Source: Chromatiaceae bacterium
Lineage (GTDB): Bacteria; Pseudomonadota; Gammaproteobacteria; Chromatiales; Chromatiaceae
Length of the DNA stretch: 42,577 nt
Direction of reading: 5' to 3'
NCBI GenBank assembly: GCA_020851955.1
Contig: JADZBU010000232.1
Span: forward strand, 1 to 42,577
Shown: positions 1 through 11,693 of the stretch, in pieces
Numbering within the stretch: position 1 is the first letter of the stretch
Layout of the letters: every line of letters begins with the position of its first letter
Translations under genes and position numbers: made by a program
The notes under the pieces: generated by a model
What the model was told of the DNA's origin: nothing
Seen by the model: only the letters and a program-made list of their open reading frames with translations
Databases searched by the model: none

Positions 1-75
1 AGGGCCACATGGGTGACATCCCTCAGCCGTAGCCCCGCGTCCGCCAGCAGTCGCCGGATGGCCTGGGCCGCTCCC
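1..75 (-). CDS. possible partial CDS running off the left edge (unknown family)
   Basis: Manual translation of the minus strand gives an open frame ...GGAAQAIRRLLADAGLRLRDVTHVAL... that differs from the GT remnant frame and continues off the window; too short to assign. Confidence 0.25.
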
Positions 76-495
76 CCTGGCCCAACACCCAGCGATACAG
101 CGCCAGGGTCTCCACCGCGATGGCGTTACAGTCGTAGCGTTGCACATAGGCCAGGCCGCGCTCGCCCATGGCCCGGCGCTCGTCATCACTCAGCGCCAGG
201 GCCTCCTGCAACGCCAGCATCAGGGGCGCCACACCGGTCTCGATCCACCAGCCGCAGCCGTAGGTCTCCAGATCCGCCCAAGGTGCGCCGTGGGTCGTGA
301 TCACCGGCACCCCGGCGGCCAGAGCCTCGGCCACCACCACGCCAAAATTCTCGCTGAAGGTCGGCAACACAAAGAGGTCCGCCTCCCGGTACAGCGCCGC
401 CCGCAGCTGAAAAGCATCAGCGCCAGCCGCTTCTTTAAGGCCTTCTGACTCAGCGCCCAGGGTTCGAGCATGCCCCGAGGCAGACTGGGAACGCC
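23..495 (-). pseudogene. remnant of a GT4-type glycosyltransferase, N-terminally truncated, internally deleted and frameshifted
   Basis: Two frames carry pieces of one GT: VPSLPRGMLEPWALSQKALKKRLA (about 416-495) and QLRAALYREADLFVLPTFSENFGVVVAEALAAGVPVITTHGAPWADLETYGCGWWI (about 70-409). The intact paralog at 3113-4213 has STRGMLEPWALRHKRWKKRLAWALYQ and AADLFVLPSYSESFGMAIAEALAHELPVLTTTGAPWAELPPHGCGWWV, with about 125 aa between them that are missing here. Confidence 0.75.
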
Positions 496-509
496 CTGCA
501 GGACCCGGA

Positions 510-2405
<1,896 letters not shown>

Positions 2406-2519
2406 TGGATCGCAAAACCTACTGAATTAAATTGTCTTTCTATACATCATGCGGAGATGTAACAGATATCCCTGATTGCTGCCAAGGCGTGTCCAAGCAA
2501 CATTTTTTACGTGCTGGGA

Positions 2520-3116
2520 TCAACGACTGTGTTTCTCGCGGCCCTCGCCCACCTCACCCAGCCGAGCGTCCGATGCAGCCCTGGCCTCACGCGGCTTCAG
2601 CGGAACGGCCGGATTACCGCGATAGACCCAACCCGGCGCCAGATCGCGGGTCGCAACCGCCCCAAGGGCAAGCACGACGCCACGGCCGATGGTGACCCCA
2701 GGCCCCACGCAGGCCCGCGCCGCCACCCAAACCTCATCCTCGATCCTGATCGGCTTCACAACCAGATCGAACGAATCGACCGACCAATCATGACTCCCTG
2801 TGCATAGATAGGCGTTCTGAGAGATGACGCAGTTAGACCCAATTTCGACCGTCGCGAGGTTATCGATCCAAACCCGCTCGCCAATCCACGAATGATCGCC
2901 AATCCTCAAGCGCCACGGAAACTTCACCCGTACCCCTGGCTTTATGACGACACCTCGACCTATCCGCGCCCCAAAGGCCCGCAAAATCAACCGCCGTTGC
3001 CAAGATCCCGGCACCCAGGAGGCAAGGAGCAGCGCCTGCCCTAATAGCCACAAGGCCTCCACCCATAACCCATGCCCCCGACTGAAGCTCCGGGTGGAAT
3101 AGCCGTCCAGTCTCAC
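2520..3116 (-). CDS. WcaF-like hexapeptide-repeat acetyltransferase
   Basis: Left-handed beta-helix hexapeptide pattern (GARIGRGVVIKPGVRVKFPWRLRIGDHSWIGERVWIDNLATVEIGSNCVISQNAYLCTGSHDW) and GNPAVPLKPR tail; typical WcaF-type N-terminus. Confidence 0.88.
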   Translation of the reverse strand: MRLDGYSTRSFSRGHGLWVEALWLLGQALLLASWVPGSWQRRLILRAFGARIGRGVVIKPGVRVKFPWRLRIGDHSWIGERVWIDNLATVEIGSNCVISQNAYLCTGSHDWSVDSFDLVVKPIRIEDEVWVAARACVGPGVTIGRGVVLALGAVATRDLAPGWVYRGNPAVPLKPREARAASDARLGEVGEGREKHSR

Positions 3117-4213
3117 GAGCCAGATCCAACCGTTTCGAGATAAAGCGAACGCATGGCTTGGCCCACACGGTCCCAGCTAAACTCCGCCGCCATCCAAGCA
3201 CGCCCCCGGTAGCCCATCCTTTTCAACTCGACCGACCCTAATGCGGTCGCTTCTTTCAGAGCGGCCACCAGTCCGGGAACGGTTGGCGCAACCCACCACC
3301 CGCAGCCATGCGGTGGCAGCTCGGCCCATGGCGCTCCCGTTGTCGTCAGCACCGGCAGCTCATGGGCAAGTGCCTCGGCTATGGCCATACCAAAACTTTC
3401 GGAATAGCTCGGCAGAACGAACAGGTCGGCGGCAGCAAGAGCAGCCGACTTCACCTCGCCCGACAATTCCCCAGCAAACGATATCCTGTCTCCAAGGCCA
3501 TAGCCCGCGATCTGCATCTCCAATTCGGCGCGATGCCCCGCCTCGTCCGGTCCCGCCAGTACGAGCTGCCAACCCGCTGGACGCACCTCATGCCAGGCAT
3601 CGATCAGCATGGGTAGTCCTTTCACCGGATAAAGCCGTCCCAGAAATAAGGCCGTCCTCATTGTGCTGCGCCCGTGACGGCATGCGGACAAGTCCGGCAA
3701 ATCGACGCCATTCGCAACGACTCCGATCCGCACGCCAAGGCCGAGATGGCGCAAATGTTCCACCTCGGGAGCCGAGGTAGCATGATGGCAGCCTGCCGAC
3801 AGCAGATCCTGGCGCTGATACAAGGCCCAGGCCAACCGTTTCTTCCACCGCTTGTGCCGTAGCGCCCAAGGTTCCAGCATGCCGCGCGTGCTCACCAGGC
3901 GCGGCACCCCCCGGCGCCGCGCCAACACTGCCAGTTGATGGTTGTGCGGCAACCAGAGTCCATTGTCGTGAATCAGGTCCAGCGGGCCGAAGGCTCGCAG
4001 TGCCGCCGCCAGGCCACCCTCTAGCCGGATCAGGTGCCGCGTGTCCGTCAGGCCGGGAATCGCGCTCACCGAACCATCCGCTGACCAGAGACCCACCGTG
4101 ACGCCCGCCGCCGCCAAGGTGCTACCCAGGCGCGCCACCGACAGCGCCGGCCCGCCATAAGCAGGCTTGAAGCTGGTCCCGGCTAGGAAAACACGCATTC
4201 CGGTCAGCCCCAT
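3113..4213 (-). CDS. glycosyltransferase family 4 (GT-B)
   Basis: GTs_group1 pattern: GPALSVARLGSTLAAAGVTVGLW, STRGMLEPWALRHK, FLGRLYPVKGLPMLIDAW, DLFVLPSYSESFGMAIAEALA; 4-bp ATGA overlap with the downstream WcaF-like gene. Confidence 0.92.
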   Translation of the reverse strand: MGLTGMRVFLAGTSFKPAYGGPALSVARLGSTLAAAGVTVGLWSADGSVSAIPGLTDTRHLIRLEGGLAAALRAFGPLDLIHDNGLWLPHNHQLAVLARRRGVPRLVSTRGMLEPWALRHKRWKKRLAWALYQRQDLLSAGCHHATSAPEVEHLRHLGLGVRIGVVANGVDLPDLSACRHGRSTMRTALFLGRLYPVKGLPMLIDAWHEVRPAGWQLVLAGPDEAGHRAELEMQIAGYGLGDRISFAGELSGEVKSAALAAADLFVLPSYSESFGMAIAEALAHELPVLTTTGAPWAELPPHGCGWWVAPTVPGLVAALKEATALGSVELKRMGYRGRAWMAAEFSWDRVGQAMRSLYLETVGSGS

Positions 4214-5311
4214 TCAGCCAAAGATCGCCCGCACTCGCGCCTGAAAGGCCGTGCGACCGAAGGTCTGGCCCACCGCCGCGCTCAAAGCCTGCCGATCAAA
4301 CCAGGTCGCGGGACCCTCGCCCCGCAACAGCCGCGCGATACCCGCGCCAATGGCCTCCACCGCCAGCGGATCCACCAGGGCGCCCAGTCGCCCCCCCGCC
4401 AAGGCATCCACCGAGCCATCCCGATTCCCCGCCAGGACCGGCGTACCGCACGCCATCGCCTCCAGAAACACGATGCCAAACCCCTCGCCCGTGCTCGGCA
4501 TGGCAAAGACGTCGGCCAGCCGATAATAGTCGGGTAGGGCCGCGTCGGGCACGAAACCCGCCAGGACCAGGTGCTCCCCCACCCCCCGGACCCGAGCCAA
4601 TTCCCGCAACCGCCCGCCATCCTCCCCCTGGCCGACGATCACCAACCGCACCGGCCCACAGGCCCGCATGATCTCCGGCAAGGCTAGCACCAACCGGTCG
4701 TACCCCTTATAGGCCTCTGCCGGAGCGAGCCGCGCCACCGTCAGGATGACCCGCTCCCCAGCCCCAATGCCCAGGCGCGCCGCCAGTGCCACCGGCCGGG
4801 CACCGACCCGAAAGCGTGTCTCGTCGAAGGTATTGGGCAAGACCTGAATCCGGTCCGCCGCCATACCGGGCAAACCCAGCAGGCGCTGTCGGGTCCAGGC
4901 GCTGACCGCCAACAACCTCTCCGCCCCCCGTAGCGCCGCCAGCCGCCTCCGGGAGAGAAAGGCCGGCTCTAGGTCCAAACCATGCGCCACCAGGGTCGTC
5001 CTGGCGCCGCACCAGGTCCGGGCCCCCATCGCCAGCGGCCCCAGATTGAGATGGGTACAGATGATCTCATCTGGACGATCCACTCCGGCGTACCAGACGC
5101 ATTGGCCCGCGAACATCGCCCGCCGCCCCCAACCGGGCGCGGCCCCAGCCCCGAAGACCGGGAACCCGTGCCAAGGGCCGCACCGGTCCATCAAGCCTCC
5201 CAGGCGCACCTCATGCCCCAAAGCGCCCAGCCCCCCGGCCAACTCCAGGCTGAAGGCGCGGATACCGCCGCCAAATTCCGTCACCCCCGGCGACCAAAGC
5301 TGGATTTTCAT
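4214..5311 (-). CDS. glycosyltransferase family 4 (GT-B)
   Basis: Start placed at MKIQLWSPGVTEFGGGIRAFSLELAGGLGALGHEV (ORF track extends to 5434); LTVARLAPAEAYKGYDRLVLALP, FAMPSTGEGFGIVFLEAMACGTPVLAGNRDGS. ATGA overlap with the stop of the upstream gene. Confidence 0.92.
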   Translation of the reverse strand: MKIQLWSPGVTEFGGGIRAFSLELAGGLGALGHEVRLGGLMDRCGPWHGFPVFGAGAAPGWGRRAMFAGQCVWYAGVDRPDEIICTHLNLGPLAMGARTWCGARTTLVAHGLDLEPAFLSRRRLAALRGAERLLAVSAWTRQRLLGLPGMAADRIQVLPNTFDETRFRVGARPVALAARLGIGAGERVILTVARLAPAEAYKGYDRLVLALPEIMRACGPVRLVIVGQGEDGGRLRELARVRGVGEHLVLAGFVPDAALPDYYRLADVFAMPSTGEGFGIVFLEAMACGTPVLAGNRDGSVDALAGGRLGALVDPLAVEAIGAGIARLLRGEGPATWFDRQALSAAVGQTFGRTAFQARVRAIFG

Positions 5312-6696
5312 GGCGGCGGCGTCTGGTCCCACCTCGCCGGCATCGTCGGAGGCCGGGCCGGGAGCCGGCGCCGGAAGAGGCGCGCGAGTTGATAGCGGAC
5401 CAACAGCACAACGACGAAGGACTTCACCGCCCAATTGACGGCATTACCCACCGTATCCTCCGCCTTGATCGTCACCAGAAAGATAAAGGGCCCCCACGCC
5501 CACCACAGCGGGTTGGCATGCGCCGCCTGTTTGAGTCGCTCAATAGCGACACCAAACAAGAGCCCATAGAAAAAGCCCGCCAGGATGCCCCCCTGCGACC
5601 CGAAGGCGGCATAAAACTCCCCGGCATAGCCAAGCCCCATGCTCGCTTCAAATAACTGATGCCCAGTGTAGCGCTCGAAATGCTCGCGACCGCCGGCCAC
5701 GTATTTGTCGGGCAGGATGAAACGCGGCAACAGCACCCCGATGCCCTGGCGCGTCATCATCGACAGCCCAGCATAGGGCTCGCGGCTGGGCACCCAGACC
5801 ATGACGCGATGGACGATCCACCCCTGATTCATGCGCATGAAGGTCTGAGCGAGGACCTCCGGCGTGTAGGCCCGCTCAGGGTGAGTCACATAATCCAGCA
5901 GCACGGTCCCAAAGCCAGATACCCCGCCACCCTGAGTCCGGAAATAGACCTTCGCCGGTTGGAAGATGGACACAAAGAGCAAGCCGCCCAGCAGCACATA
6001 CTTAAATCCGCGGCCCCGGAACCGGATCGCCCAATACGCCATGACATAAAAGAGCAGCCACAATAGAAAGCTATGGAACACGGTCGCGCCGACGGAGCCG
6101 GCAAAGTTCCAGCCCAGCACCAGCAGGGCCAGCTTCCACCAATAGGGGCGCCGTCCCAGCAGCAGCATCAGGGGGCATACCCACGCGATCTCACCCAGCA
6201 GGAGCACGAAAAAGGCCAAGACACCGGGCACGGGCACCCAGGGTGCCAACACCTTCAGGCCAAAGGCGGCCCAGAAAAGCTTGAGGATCGCCCCCTCCGT
6301 GATCGGATCAAGGTTCAGGAGCCACAGGCCCGGCATCCCCCGCCCAACGCGCGGAAAAAAAACGCGCGCCACCACCAAACCGAGACCGACCGCCAGACAC
6401 AAGGGCACCGCATAGGCCAGGTAGGTCGCAAACGCCTCTTTAGGGATCTGATAGGCGGGATTGCTATGCGGGTAATACTGCGTCAACCAGGGTGCGATGA
6501 TGAGTTGCAGGCACCCGATGATGAACATCAAGGGGCCCAAGGCAATAGGATCGGAGCGCAGTTGGCGTTCCAGATCCACCGTCACATAGACCACGGCGAA
6601 CAACCCGACCCCGACCAGCAGGCTGCTGTCGGCATAAAAAGGCACCAAGGCCAGCGCCGTCACCAACGCCACAACAAAAGGCAGGGGATAGATCAT
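5308..6696 (-). CDS. polytopic membrane protein, O-antigen/oligosaccharide polymerase-like (Wzy-type)
   Basis: 462 aa, many hydrophobic segments, a large loop between late TM segments (QPAKVYFRTQGG...), located among GT genes. Family inferred from architecture only. Confidence 0.6.
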   Translation of the reverse strand: MIYPLPFVVALVTALALVPFYADSSLLVGVGLFAVVYVTVDLERQLRSDPIALGPLMFIIGCLQLIIAPWLTQYYPHSNPAYQIPKEAFATYLAYAVPLCLAVGLGLVVARVFFPRVGRGMPGLWLLNLDPITEGAILKLFWAAFGLKVLAPWVPVPGVLAFFVLLLGEIAWVCPLMLLLGRRPYWWKLALLVLGWNFAGSVGATVFHSFLLWLLFYVMAYWAIRFRGRGFKYVLLGGLLFVSIFQPAKVYFRTQGGGVSGFGTVLLDYVTHPERAYTPEVLAQTFMRMNQGWIVHRVMVWVPSREPYAGLSMMTRQGIGVLLPRFILPDKYVAGGREHFERYTGHQLFEASMGLGYAGEFYAAFGSQGGILAGFFYGLLFGVAIERLKQAAHANPLWWAWGPFIFLVTIKAEDTVGNAVNWAVKSFVVVLLVRYQLARLFRRRLPARPPTMPARWDQTPPP

Positions 6697-7722
6697 CTAG
6701 GACACCGCCATCACCCTGTCCAACATCTGGCGTAAACGCCCCTGGTTACCGTACCCCTCGCGCAGACAGCGCTCCCGCCCCCGCTCGCCGATGCGCCGGG
6801 TCTCCTCGGGATGGTCCAGATAATACCGGCAATGGTCCAGCAGCTCCGCATCGTTGGCAAACAAGACCACCTCCCGGCCCTCGGCGAACATCGCCCGATG
6901 CGCCGCCGTCCGCTCCGCCAGCATGAAACCGCCGCAGGCCGGTATCTCCAGGCTGCGAGTGGTGATCTCATCGCGCGCCGCCTTACGCAGAAAGGCCAGA
7001 TTGATGTCGAAGTTGCAGATGGCCCGGGCATACTCTTCACCGATCAGGCTTCGCCCCTCGATCACCACCCCCGCCGGCGGATCGGGCCAGCGCGACGACC
7101 AGTTGGGCCCCCAAATGCGCACCCTCAATCCCGACCGCGCCAAGAAGGCGATGCTGCGCCGCCGCGCCTCCTCGAAATCACCCATAAACCCGATCTCCCC
7201 ACCCAACGTCACCCTGTCCGCCGCGCAGCGCGGCCAGGGCTTATGGGTCTCCTCCGCATAGGCATTCTTCACCAGTTCCACCCGCCGCGCCCCCAGCCCG
7301 AGCAGCGGGGCGACATTATGGGGCTTGGTGGTAAAAAAAACGTCAAAGGCCGGCAGGCAGCGGACCAACCGGCGGGTCCGGTTCGGCATGATCAGCATGT
7401 CATCGGGGCTGTAAGCCGCAAGCCGCAGCCCCGGCGCCCGGCGGTGCACCCAGTCCAGGGTCGATCGTCGGATCGTGATCGGCTTGTCGAACCAGACCAG
7501 GTCCCACCCCCCCTGGCCAACCCCTTCACGCAGCGCTGCAGTCGCTCCATCCAGATCCGCGGCCAGGCCCAGCTTGAGCCCGACCCGCTGCCACGGCGAG
7601 CGGAGCAGCGCCAGATCCGTGCTGCGCAGCTCGACCACCTCATGCCCCAGGGCTCGCATCGCCACCAGCCGCTGCAACGCCGTCGAACCCGCCAGCGTCG
7701 GACCCACGTACAGGATGTTCAT
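6697..7722 (-). CDS. CgeB-like glycosyltransferase
   Basis: MNILYVGPTLAGSTALQRLVAMRALGHEVVEL; C-terminal RSLEIPACGGFMLAERTAAHRAMFAEGREVVLFANDAELLDHCRYYLDHPEETRRIGERGRERC is typical of CgeB/GT1-like proteins. Confidence 0.85.
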   Translation of the reverse strand: MNILYVGPTLAGSTALQRLVAMRALGHEVVELRSTDLALLRSPWQRVGLKLGLAADLDGATAALREGVGQGGWDLVWFDKPITIRRSTLDWVHRRAPGLRLAAYSPDDMLIMPNRTRRLVRCLPAFDVFFTTKPHNVAPLLGLGARRVELVKNAYAEETHKPWPRCAADRVTLGGEIGFMGDFEEARRRSIAFLARSGLRVRIWGPNWSSRWPDPPAGVVIEGRSLIGEEYARAICNFDINLAFLRKAARDEITTRSLEIPACGGFMLAERTAAHRAMFAEGREVVLFANDAELLDHCRYYLDHPEETRRIGERGRERCLREGYGNQGRLRQMLDRVMAVS

Positions 7723-8017
7723 CGCTCTGTTCCCGGGCTGAAATGAATTGTTGCCCTGCTAATCAGGCACTACCCCCTGAGAAATGCAGCGCTAGACTTC
7801 ACCTCTGGGCAGGCACGGGCGAGGAGCAGCATCTCTCTGGGCTAGTGCCCGTCGGTATTGTAATCCTCGCTGCCAAAAAACCGGCAGAATCGGCATCCCG
7901 GGCTGTAAATCCCATCAGCAGAGGGGCGAACTTCGATCGGTGGGCTGATTGGGCGTTACCTGTAGGGGCTAGTGTCAATATCAGCGTCATCAAAACCATA
8001 TCCTAGGAACTAATAAA

Positions 8018-9172
8018 TTGAATATCGAGAAAAGGCTCTATCCTCAGTTTGACGGTTTAAGAGCCATTGCTGTAGGTTTTGTCCTATATCATCACTGGAT
8101 CTGGACGGGCGCCGTGTCACCTAAATACAATGAATGGTATCACTACATATTTAAAGTCCCGCTTGGCGGGCTAGGTGTTTCAATATTTTTCGTGCTGTCG
8201 GGATTTTTAATTACAGAAATACTGTCCAAAGGGAGTTTGTTGAACAAGAATGAAAAAAAGAAATTTATTGTTACATTTTATATAAGGCGTGCCCTGAGAA
8301 TATTTCCAATATATTTTATAACAATTTCAGTTATGGCATTCATTTTTTCAGTCGAGATTGTCCGGCAAGAATTTTTTTGGTTTGCGCTTTATTTAACCAA
8401 CATATTAATATTTATAAAGCAAGATTTTGTTGGTGCCGCAACACACCTGTGGACCTTGGCAATAGAGGAGCAGTTCTATTTGGTGACTCCATTGATTGTT
8501 GTCTACTTCGCCCGGGATTATTGGAAGTTAGCTCTCGGGCTAATTATTGTATCGGCGTTTGTGCAGGCAGTCTGTACATTTTGGCTCGGCGAAATCAGAT
8601 TCATCGGCTTATTGCCAATATTAAGTATGCAGGCTTTGGCAATTGGTGGATTGCTTTCCCTTCAAGATGATATTTCTAGGATAATTGAAAGGGGATCGTA
8701 TCTGTTGGCTTTAACAATGCTTGTGGTTTTCCCGCTTCAGGCTATAGGAGTAGTCCATCCATTACTAGGCATAATTAGCTCATATGGGATTATTGCATTG
8801 TCTGTTTTGCTGGTGGCAGGCGCAAAGCGCGGGTTTAAAGGATTAGGAGGCGCGATTCTGAACTATTATTTACTCTCCTATCTAGGCGTCATAAGTTATG
8901 GTATTTACCTATACCATAATTTCATTGGAATAATATTGGAATATTTTACCACAAAAGCGGGTTGGGAGCTTGATGAGATGGGAGTTGCTGGAAATCTTAT
9001 TTTGAAGTTGTTTTTCACGATTTTATTAGCAAATTTATCATGGATTTTTATTGAGCGACCTATTAATAACTTTAAAAGATATTTCCCTTACTTGGTACTA
9101 CCCCAAAAAACCGTTAAAACTGTATTGCGACCCCTACTGCAAGATGGTTCCAGAGGGGATAATCCTGTGTAG
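8018..9172 (+). CDS. acyltransferase 3 family (OafA/YrhL-like), TTG start
   Basis: QFDGLRAIAVGFVLYHHW, GLGVSIFFVLSGFLITEIL, FYIRRALRIFPIYF, HLWTLAIEEQFYLVTPL motifs; only clear plus-strand gene in the window. Confidence 0.92.
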   Translation: MNIEKRLYPQFDGLRAIAVGFVLYHHWIWTGAVSPKYNEWYHYIFKVPLGGLGVSIFFVLSGFLITEILSKGSLLNKNEKKKFIVTFYIRRALRIFPIYFITISVMAFIFSVEIVRQEFFWFALYLTNILIFIKQDFVGAATHLWTLAIEEQFYLVTPLIVVYFARDYWKLALGLIIVSAFVQAVCTFWLGEIRFIGLLPILSMQALAIGGLLSLQDDISRIIERGSYLLALTMLVVFPLQAIGVVHPLLGIISSYGIIALSVLLVAGAKRGFKGLGGAILNYYLLSYLGVISYGIYLYHNFIGIILEYFTTKAGWELDEMGVAGNLILKLFFTILLANLSWIFIERPINNFKRYFPYLVLPQKTVKTVLRPLLQDGSRGDNPV

Positions 9173-9205
9173 TGGCCGTTTCTATGGTGCGGATACCTTT
9201 GTTGT

Positions 9206-10093
9206 TTAATCTGTTATGTGCTTGTTATACAGTAAAACCAGTCTTCGCCTAATCTTTTGCTGGACGTGTTTCAATTTATCCCAAAAGCTGGGTATGGAAT
9301 AAGCTTTATTTCTCCAAGCGTCCACGGAAGTAAGGGCAAAACCCGCTTGACGTCTGCGGCTATTCACTCTCTCCATCAAATAATTCATGCACTCTTCACT
9401 TGGCGGAGCAAACATGTGAAAAACAGGCCATTTGCAGTCAGTTGGAGAAGCCGTTCCTATTGCTTCGGCTAGAGGCCAGGGGTGTATGGTTGGGCAAGCA
9501 ATAGAATCTATCGGATATCTGTCGCTCATGATTCCAAAAACCATTTCATCGGCTAAGGTTCCGTGAGCGTATTTTGGGTATTTTTTAATACCAGAAGTGT
9601 AGAACTCGTAACAAGCCTGGAACATATTGGTAACTTCGCGTTTGTAAAATACAAAGATACCGGATGTTCCCCAAAAATAGCGCTTTAAGCCAAAATCAGC
9701 GCAGATCTGTTTTGTGGAGTAATAGGTCTGAATGTCAGCTTCCGAGGAGAAATAGGCACCATACATCGCAAGCGGAGCCGTGAACTCGTATTCGAAAAAT
9801 GGTGAAGGACCAAGAAAAAGGATATCGGCATCCACAAAGACATTATGTTCATAAGGAGTTACCTCCGCTAAAAGAAATTTAGCGCCCCAAGGGTGTACAC
9901 GCTGGGGAAGAGTGATAATTTTATCAAATGGGCTTGGTTTGTAACGGTCCAAATATATTTTCGCGGAGCGATCTACGGCGATTGAAATAGGCTCTGAGTG
10001 ATAGTCTCTTAATGACAAAGCCATATCCAAGGCCATTGCAGCATGTTGTCGCCCGAAGGCAACGCTTATAAACCCTTTGTGGTATGAATTCAT
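9206..10093 (-). CDS. GT-A-type nucleotide-diphospho-sugar transferase (GT8-like)
   Basis: GFISVAFGRQHAAMALDMALSLRDYHSEPISIAVD ... HNVFVDADILFLGPSPFFEY (DxD) ... WGTSGIFVFYKRE. Confidence 0.7.
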   Translation of the reverse strand: MNSYHKGFISVAFGRQHAAMALDMALSLRDYHSEPISIAVDRSAKIYLDRYKPSPFDKIITLPQRVHPWGAKFLLAEVTPYEHNVFVDADILFLGPSPFFEYEFTAPLAMYGAYFSSEADIQTYYSTKQICADFGLKRYFWGTSGIFVFYKREVTNMFQACYEFYTSGIKKYPKYAHGTLADEMVFGIMSDRYPIDSIACPTIHPWPLAEAIGTASPTDCKWPVFHMFAPPSEECMNYLMERVNSRRRQAGFALTSVDAWRNKAYSIPSFWDKLKHVQQKIRRRLVLLYNKHITD

Positions 10094-10131
10094 GCGATTT
10101 CCGATGTTATTTGAAAATATATTTAAGAAAT

Positions 10132-10761
10132 TTAAGCAATCTTTCTTAGTACGCTTATTAAATAAATATCACTCCTCCATTGAGTTACAACCTCAAAATG
10201 ACCGTAGAAGCCATACATCCTAGCCCAGGGATTATCACCGCTAAAATATAAAGAGAAAGTCTCGTGTGTTATTACGTTGACATGGGTGGGGTCACTGAAA
10301 GCGGCCGAATATGGATAAATTGGCGTTTTGGATAGAAAAATACCGGTGGGCTTGAGGACCCTCCATACCTCGTTCATTAATTCAATAAACGCGAATCTTC
10401 GGCTTGGCGCATAAACGACACGGGGAACATGCTCAAGGAAATCGTGAGCAGTAACATAATCAAACGAATAATCTTTGAAGGGGATTCTTTCAAGACTTAA
10501 GTCGACAGACTTTATGCTCCCGCTAGAATTTGGTATAATATCTATGCCAAACAGATGCTTGGCCGAAAACGGATTCCGGGGATGTTCTCCGCAACCAAGA
10601 TCCAGGGCGCTGGAACCGCTTAAACCAAGAGATATAGAGTCATATTCTTTTAGTGCGTTTTCCCACTCTGTATATTCCGGAATTGATAATAAACTCGAAT
10701 ATTGATTTTTTATTATTTTCATTAACTTAAAAGCTTTAACCATCTTTCCTATTATGCTCAT
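10132..10761 (-). CDS. class I SAM-dependent methyltransferase
   Basis: SALDLGCGEHPRNPFSAKHLFGIDI (motif I), FDYVTAHDFLEHVP, NEVWRVLKPTGIFLSKTP. Confidence 0.85.
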   Translation of the reverse strand: MSIIGKMVKAFKLMKIIKNQYSSLLSIPEYTEWENALKEYDSISLGLSGSSALDLGCGEHPRNPFSAKHLFGIDIIPNSSGSIKSVDLSLERIPFKDYSFDYVTAHDFLEHVPRVVYAPSRRFAFIELMNEVWRVLKPTGIFLSKTPIYPYSAAFSDPTHVNVITHETFSLYFSGDNPWARMYGFYGHFEVVTQWRSDIYLISVLRKIA

Positions 10762-10820
10762 TATATTTCACCCATCAAAAAAGCAATCTTATAAAAAAGC
10801 AAAATCTAGCGTTAAGCATT

Positions 10821-11534
10821 TTAAACGCCAATGAAGCCTCTCCATATTCTAAGCGCTCGTTGCATCACGGAAGAAAAGAATCCTTGCGGATCATACCTGA
10901 GACGTAAAAGACGACGGATATAGCGATTCCAGTAGGTTTCATCACGCTTTACAACCTCCTTAATATTTTTAAAAATCTTATTTGTTGAAATCGAGTGCTC
11001 TTGCCATCGATCGGTGAAGCCGGAAATCGCGGCAACTTTTTTTCCCCTCCGGACCGCAAGTTCGAACATGAAATTATCGCCGTACCAAATCTTAAGACCG
11101 CTAGGAATGGCAAAGAAATCAGCTCTCCGAATAAATATCATGCATCCAAAGCCAGATTGAAGAACGCCATGTAACCCCCAATGCAAATCCCCGGTAGGAT
11201 GCGGCCAATCTAACCCAATCAGACCTATTGCGGGATTCATTCGGAACAAATCCACGGCAAACTTAATTATCTCGGTTTTGAATGCGAGATCGTCATTTAG
11301 AAAGCAAATAAATTCGCCGGATGACTTTTTTGCGCCCAAATTCCATGCTGGGTTGACGTAGATATTCCGTCTTTGTTTCAATATTTCGATTTTATCATGC
11401 TGTAGATCAGGTGCCTCGTGAGGGTTATTGTCAATAACAAGAATTTCCTTGACTAATGCACATTGTGCTATGTCTGTAACTCGTGAAGGAAAGGTTGGGT
11501 CGGCCCATAAGGTGGGCACAATGATACTGACCAC
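10821..11534 (-). CDS. glycosyltransferase family 2
   Basis: MVSIIVPTLWADPTFPSRV... EILVIDNNPHE ... YVNPAWNLGAKKSSGEFICFLNDDLAF. Confidence 0.87.
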   Translation of the reverse strand: MVSIIVPTLWADPTFPSRVTDIAQCALVKEILVIDNNPHEAPDLQHDKIEILKQRRNIYVNPAWNLGAKKSSGEFICFLNDDLAFKTEIIKFAVDLFRMNPAIGLIGLDWPHPTGDLHWGLHGVLQSGFGCMIFIRRADFFAIPSGLKIWYGDNFMFELAVRRGKKVAAISGFTDRWQEHSISTNKIFKNIKEVVKRDETYWNRYIRRLLRLRYDPQGFFSSVMQRALRIWRGFIGV

Positions 11535-11693
11535 TCTTGATTCTCTTTCAGTATTGACAGGTTGTGAGGTTTGGTGAAAACGCGTTCCCAGATTAAGATT
11601 ATGTCACCAGCTTCTTCATAACATTTCCGAACCCGTTCGATCCGGGGATGGTGGCTTGATTCACAACAAGAAGGCTCCAATTACTATAGCGGT

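Noticed and set aside
6811-7746. 311-aa plus-strand ORF
   Set aside because: Antisense to the CgeB-like GT, which has clear family motifs; translation is compositionally biased.
7743-8006. 87-aa plus-strand ORF and 66-aa minus ORF in the divergent gap
   Set aside because: No family features or RBS; most likely non-coding intergenic sequence.
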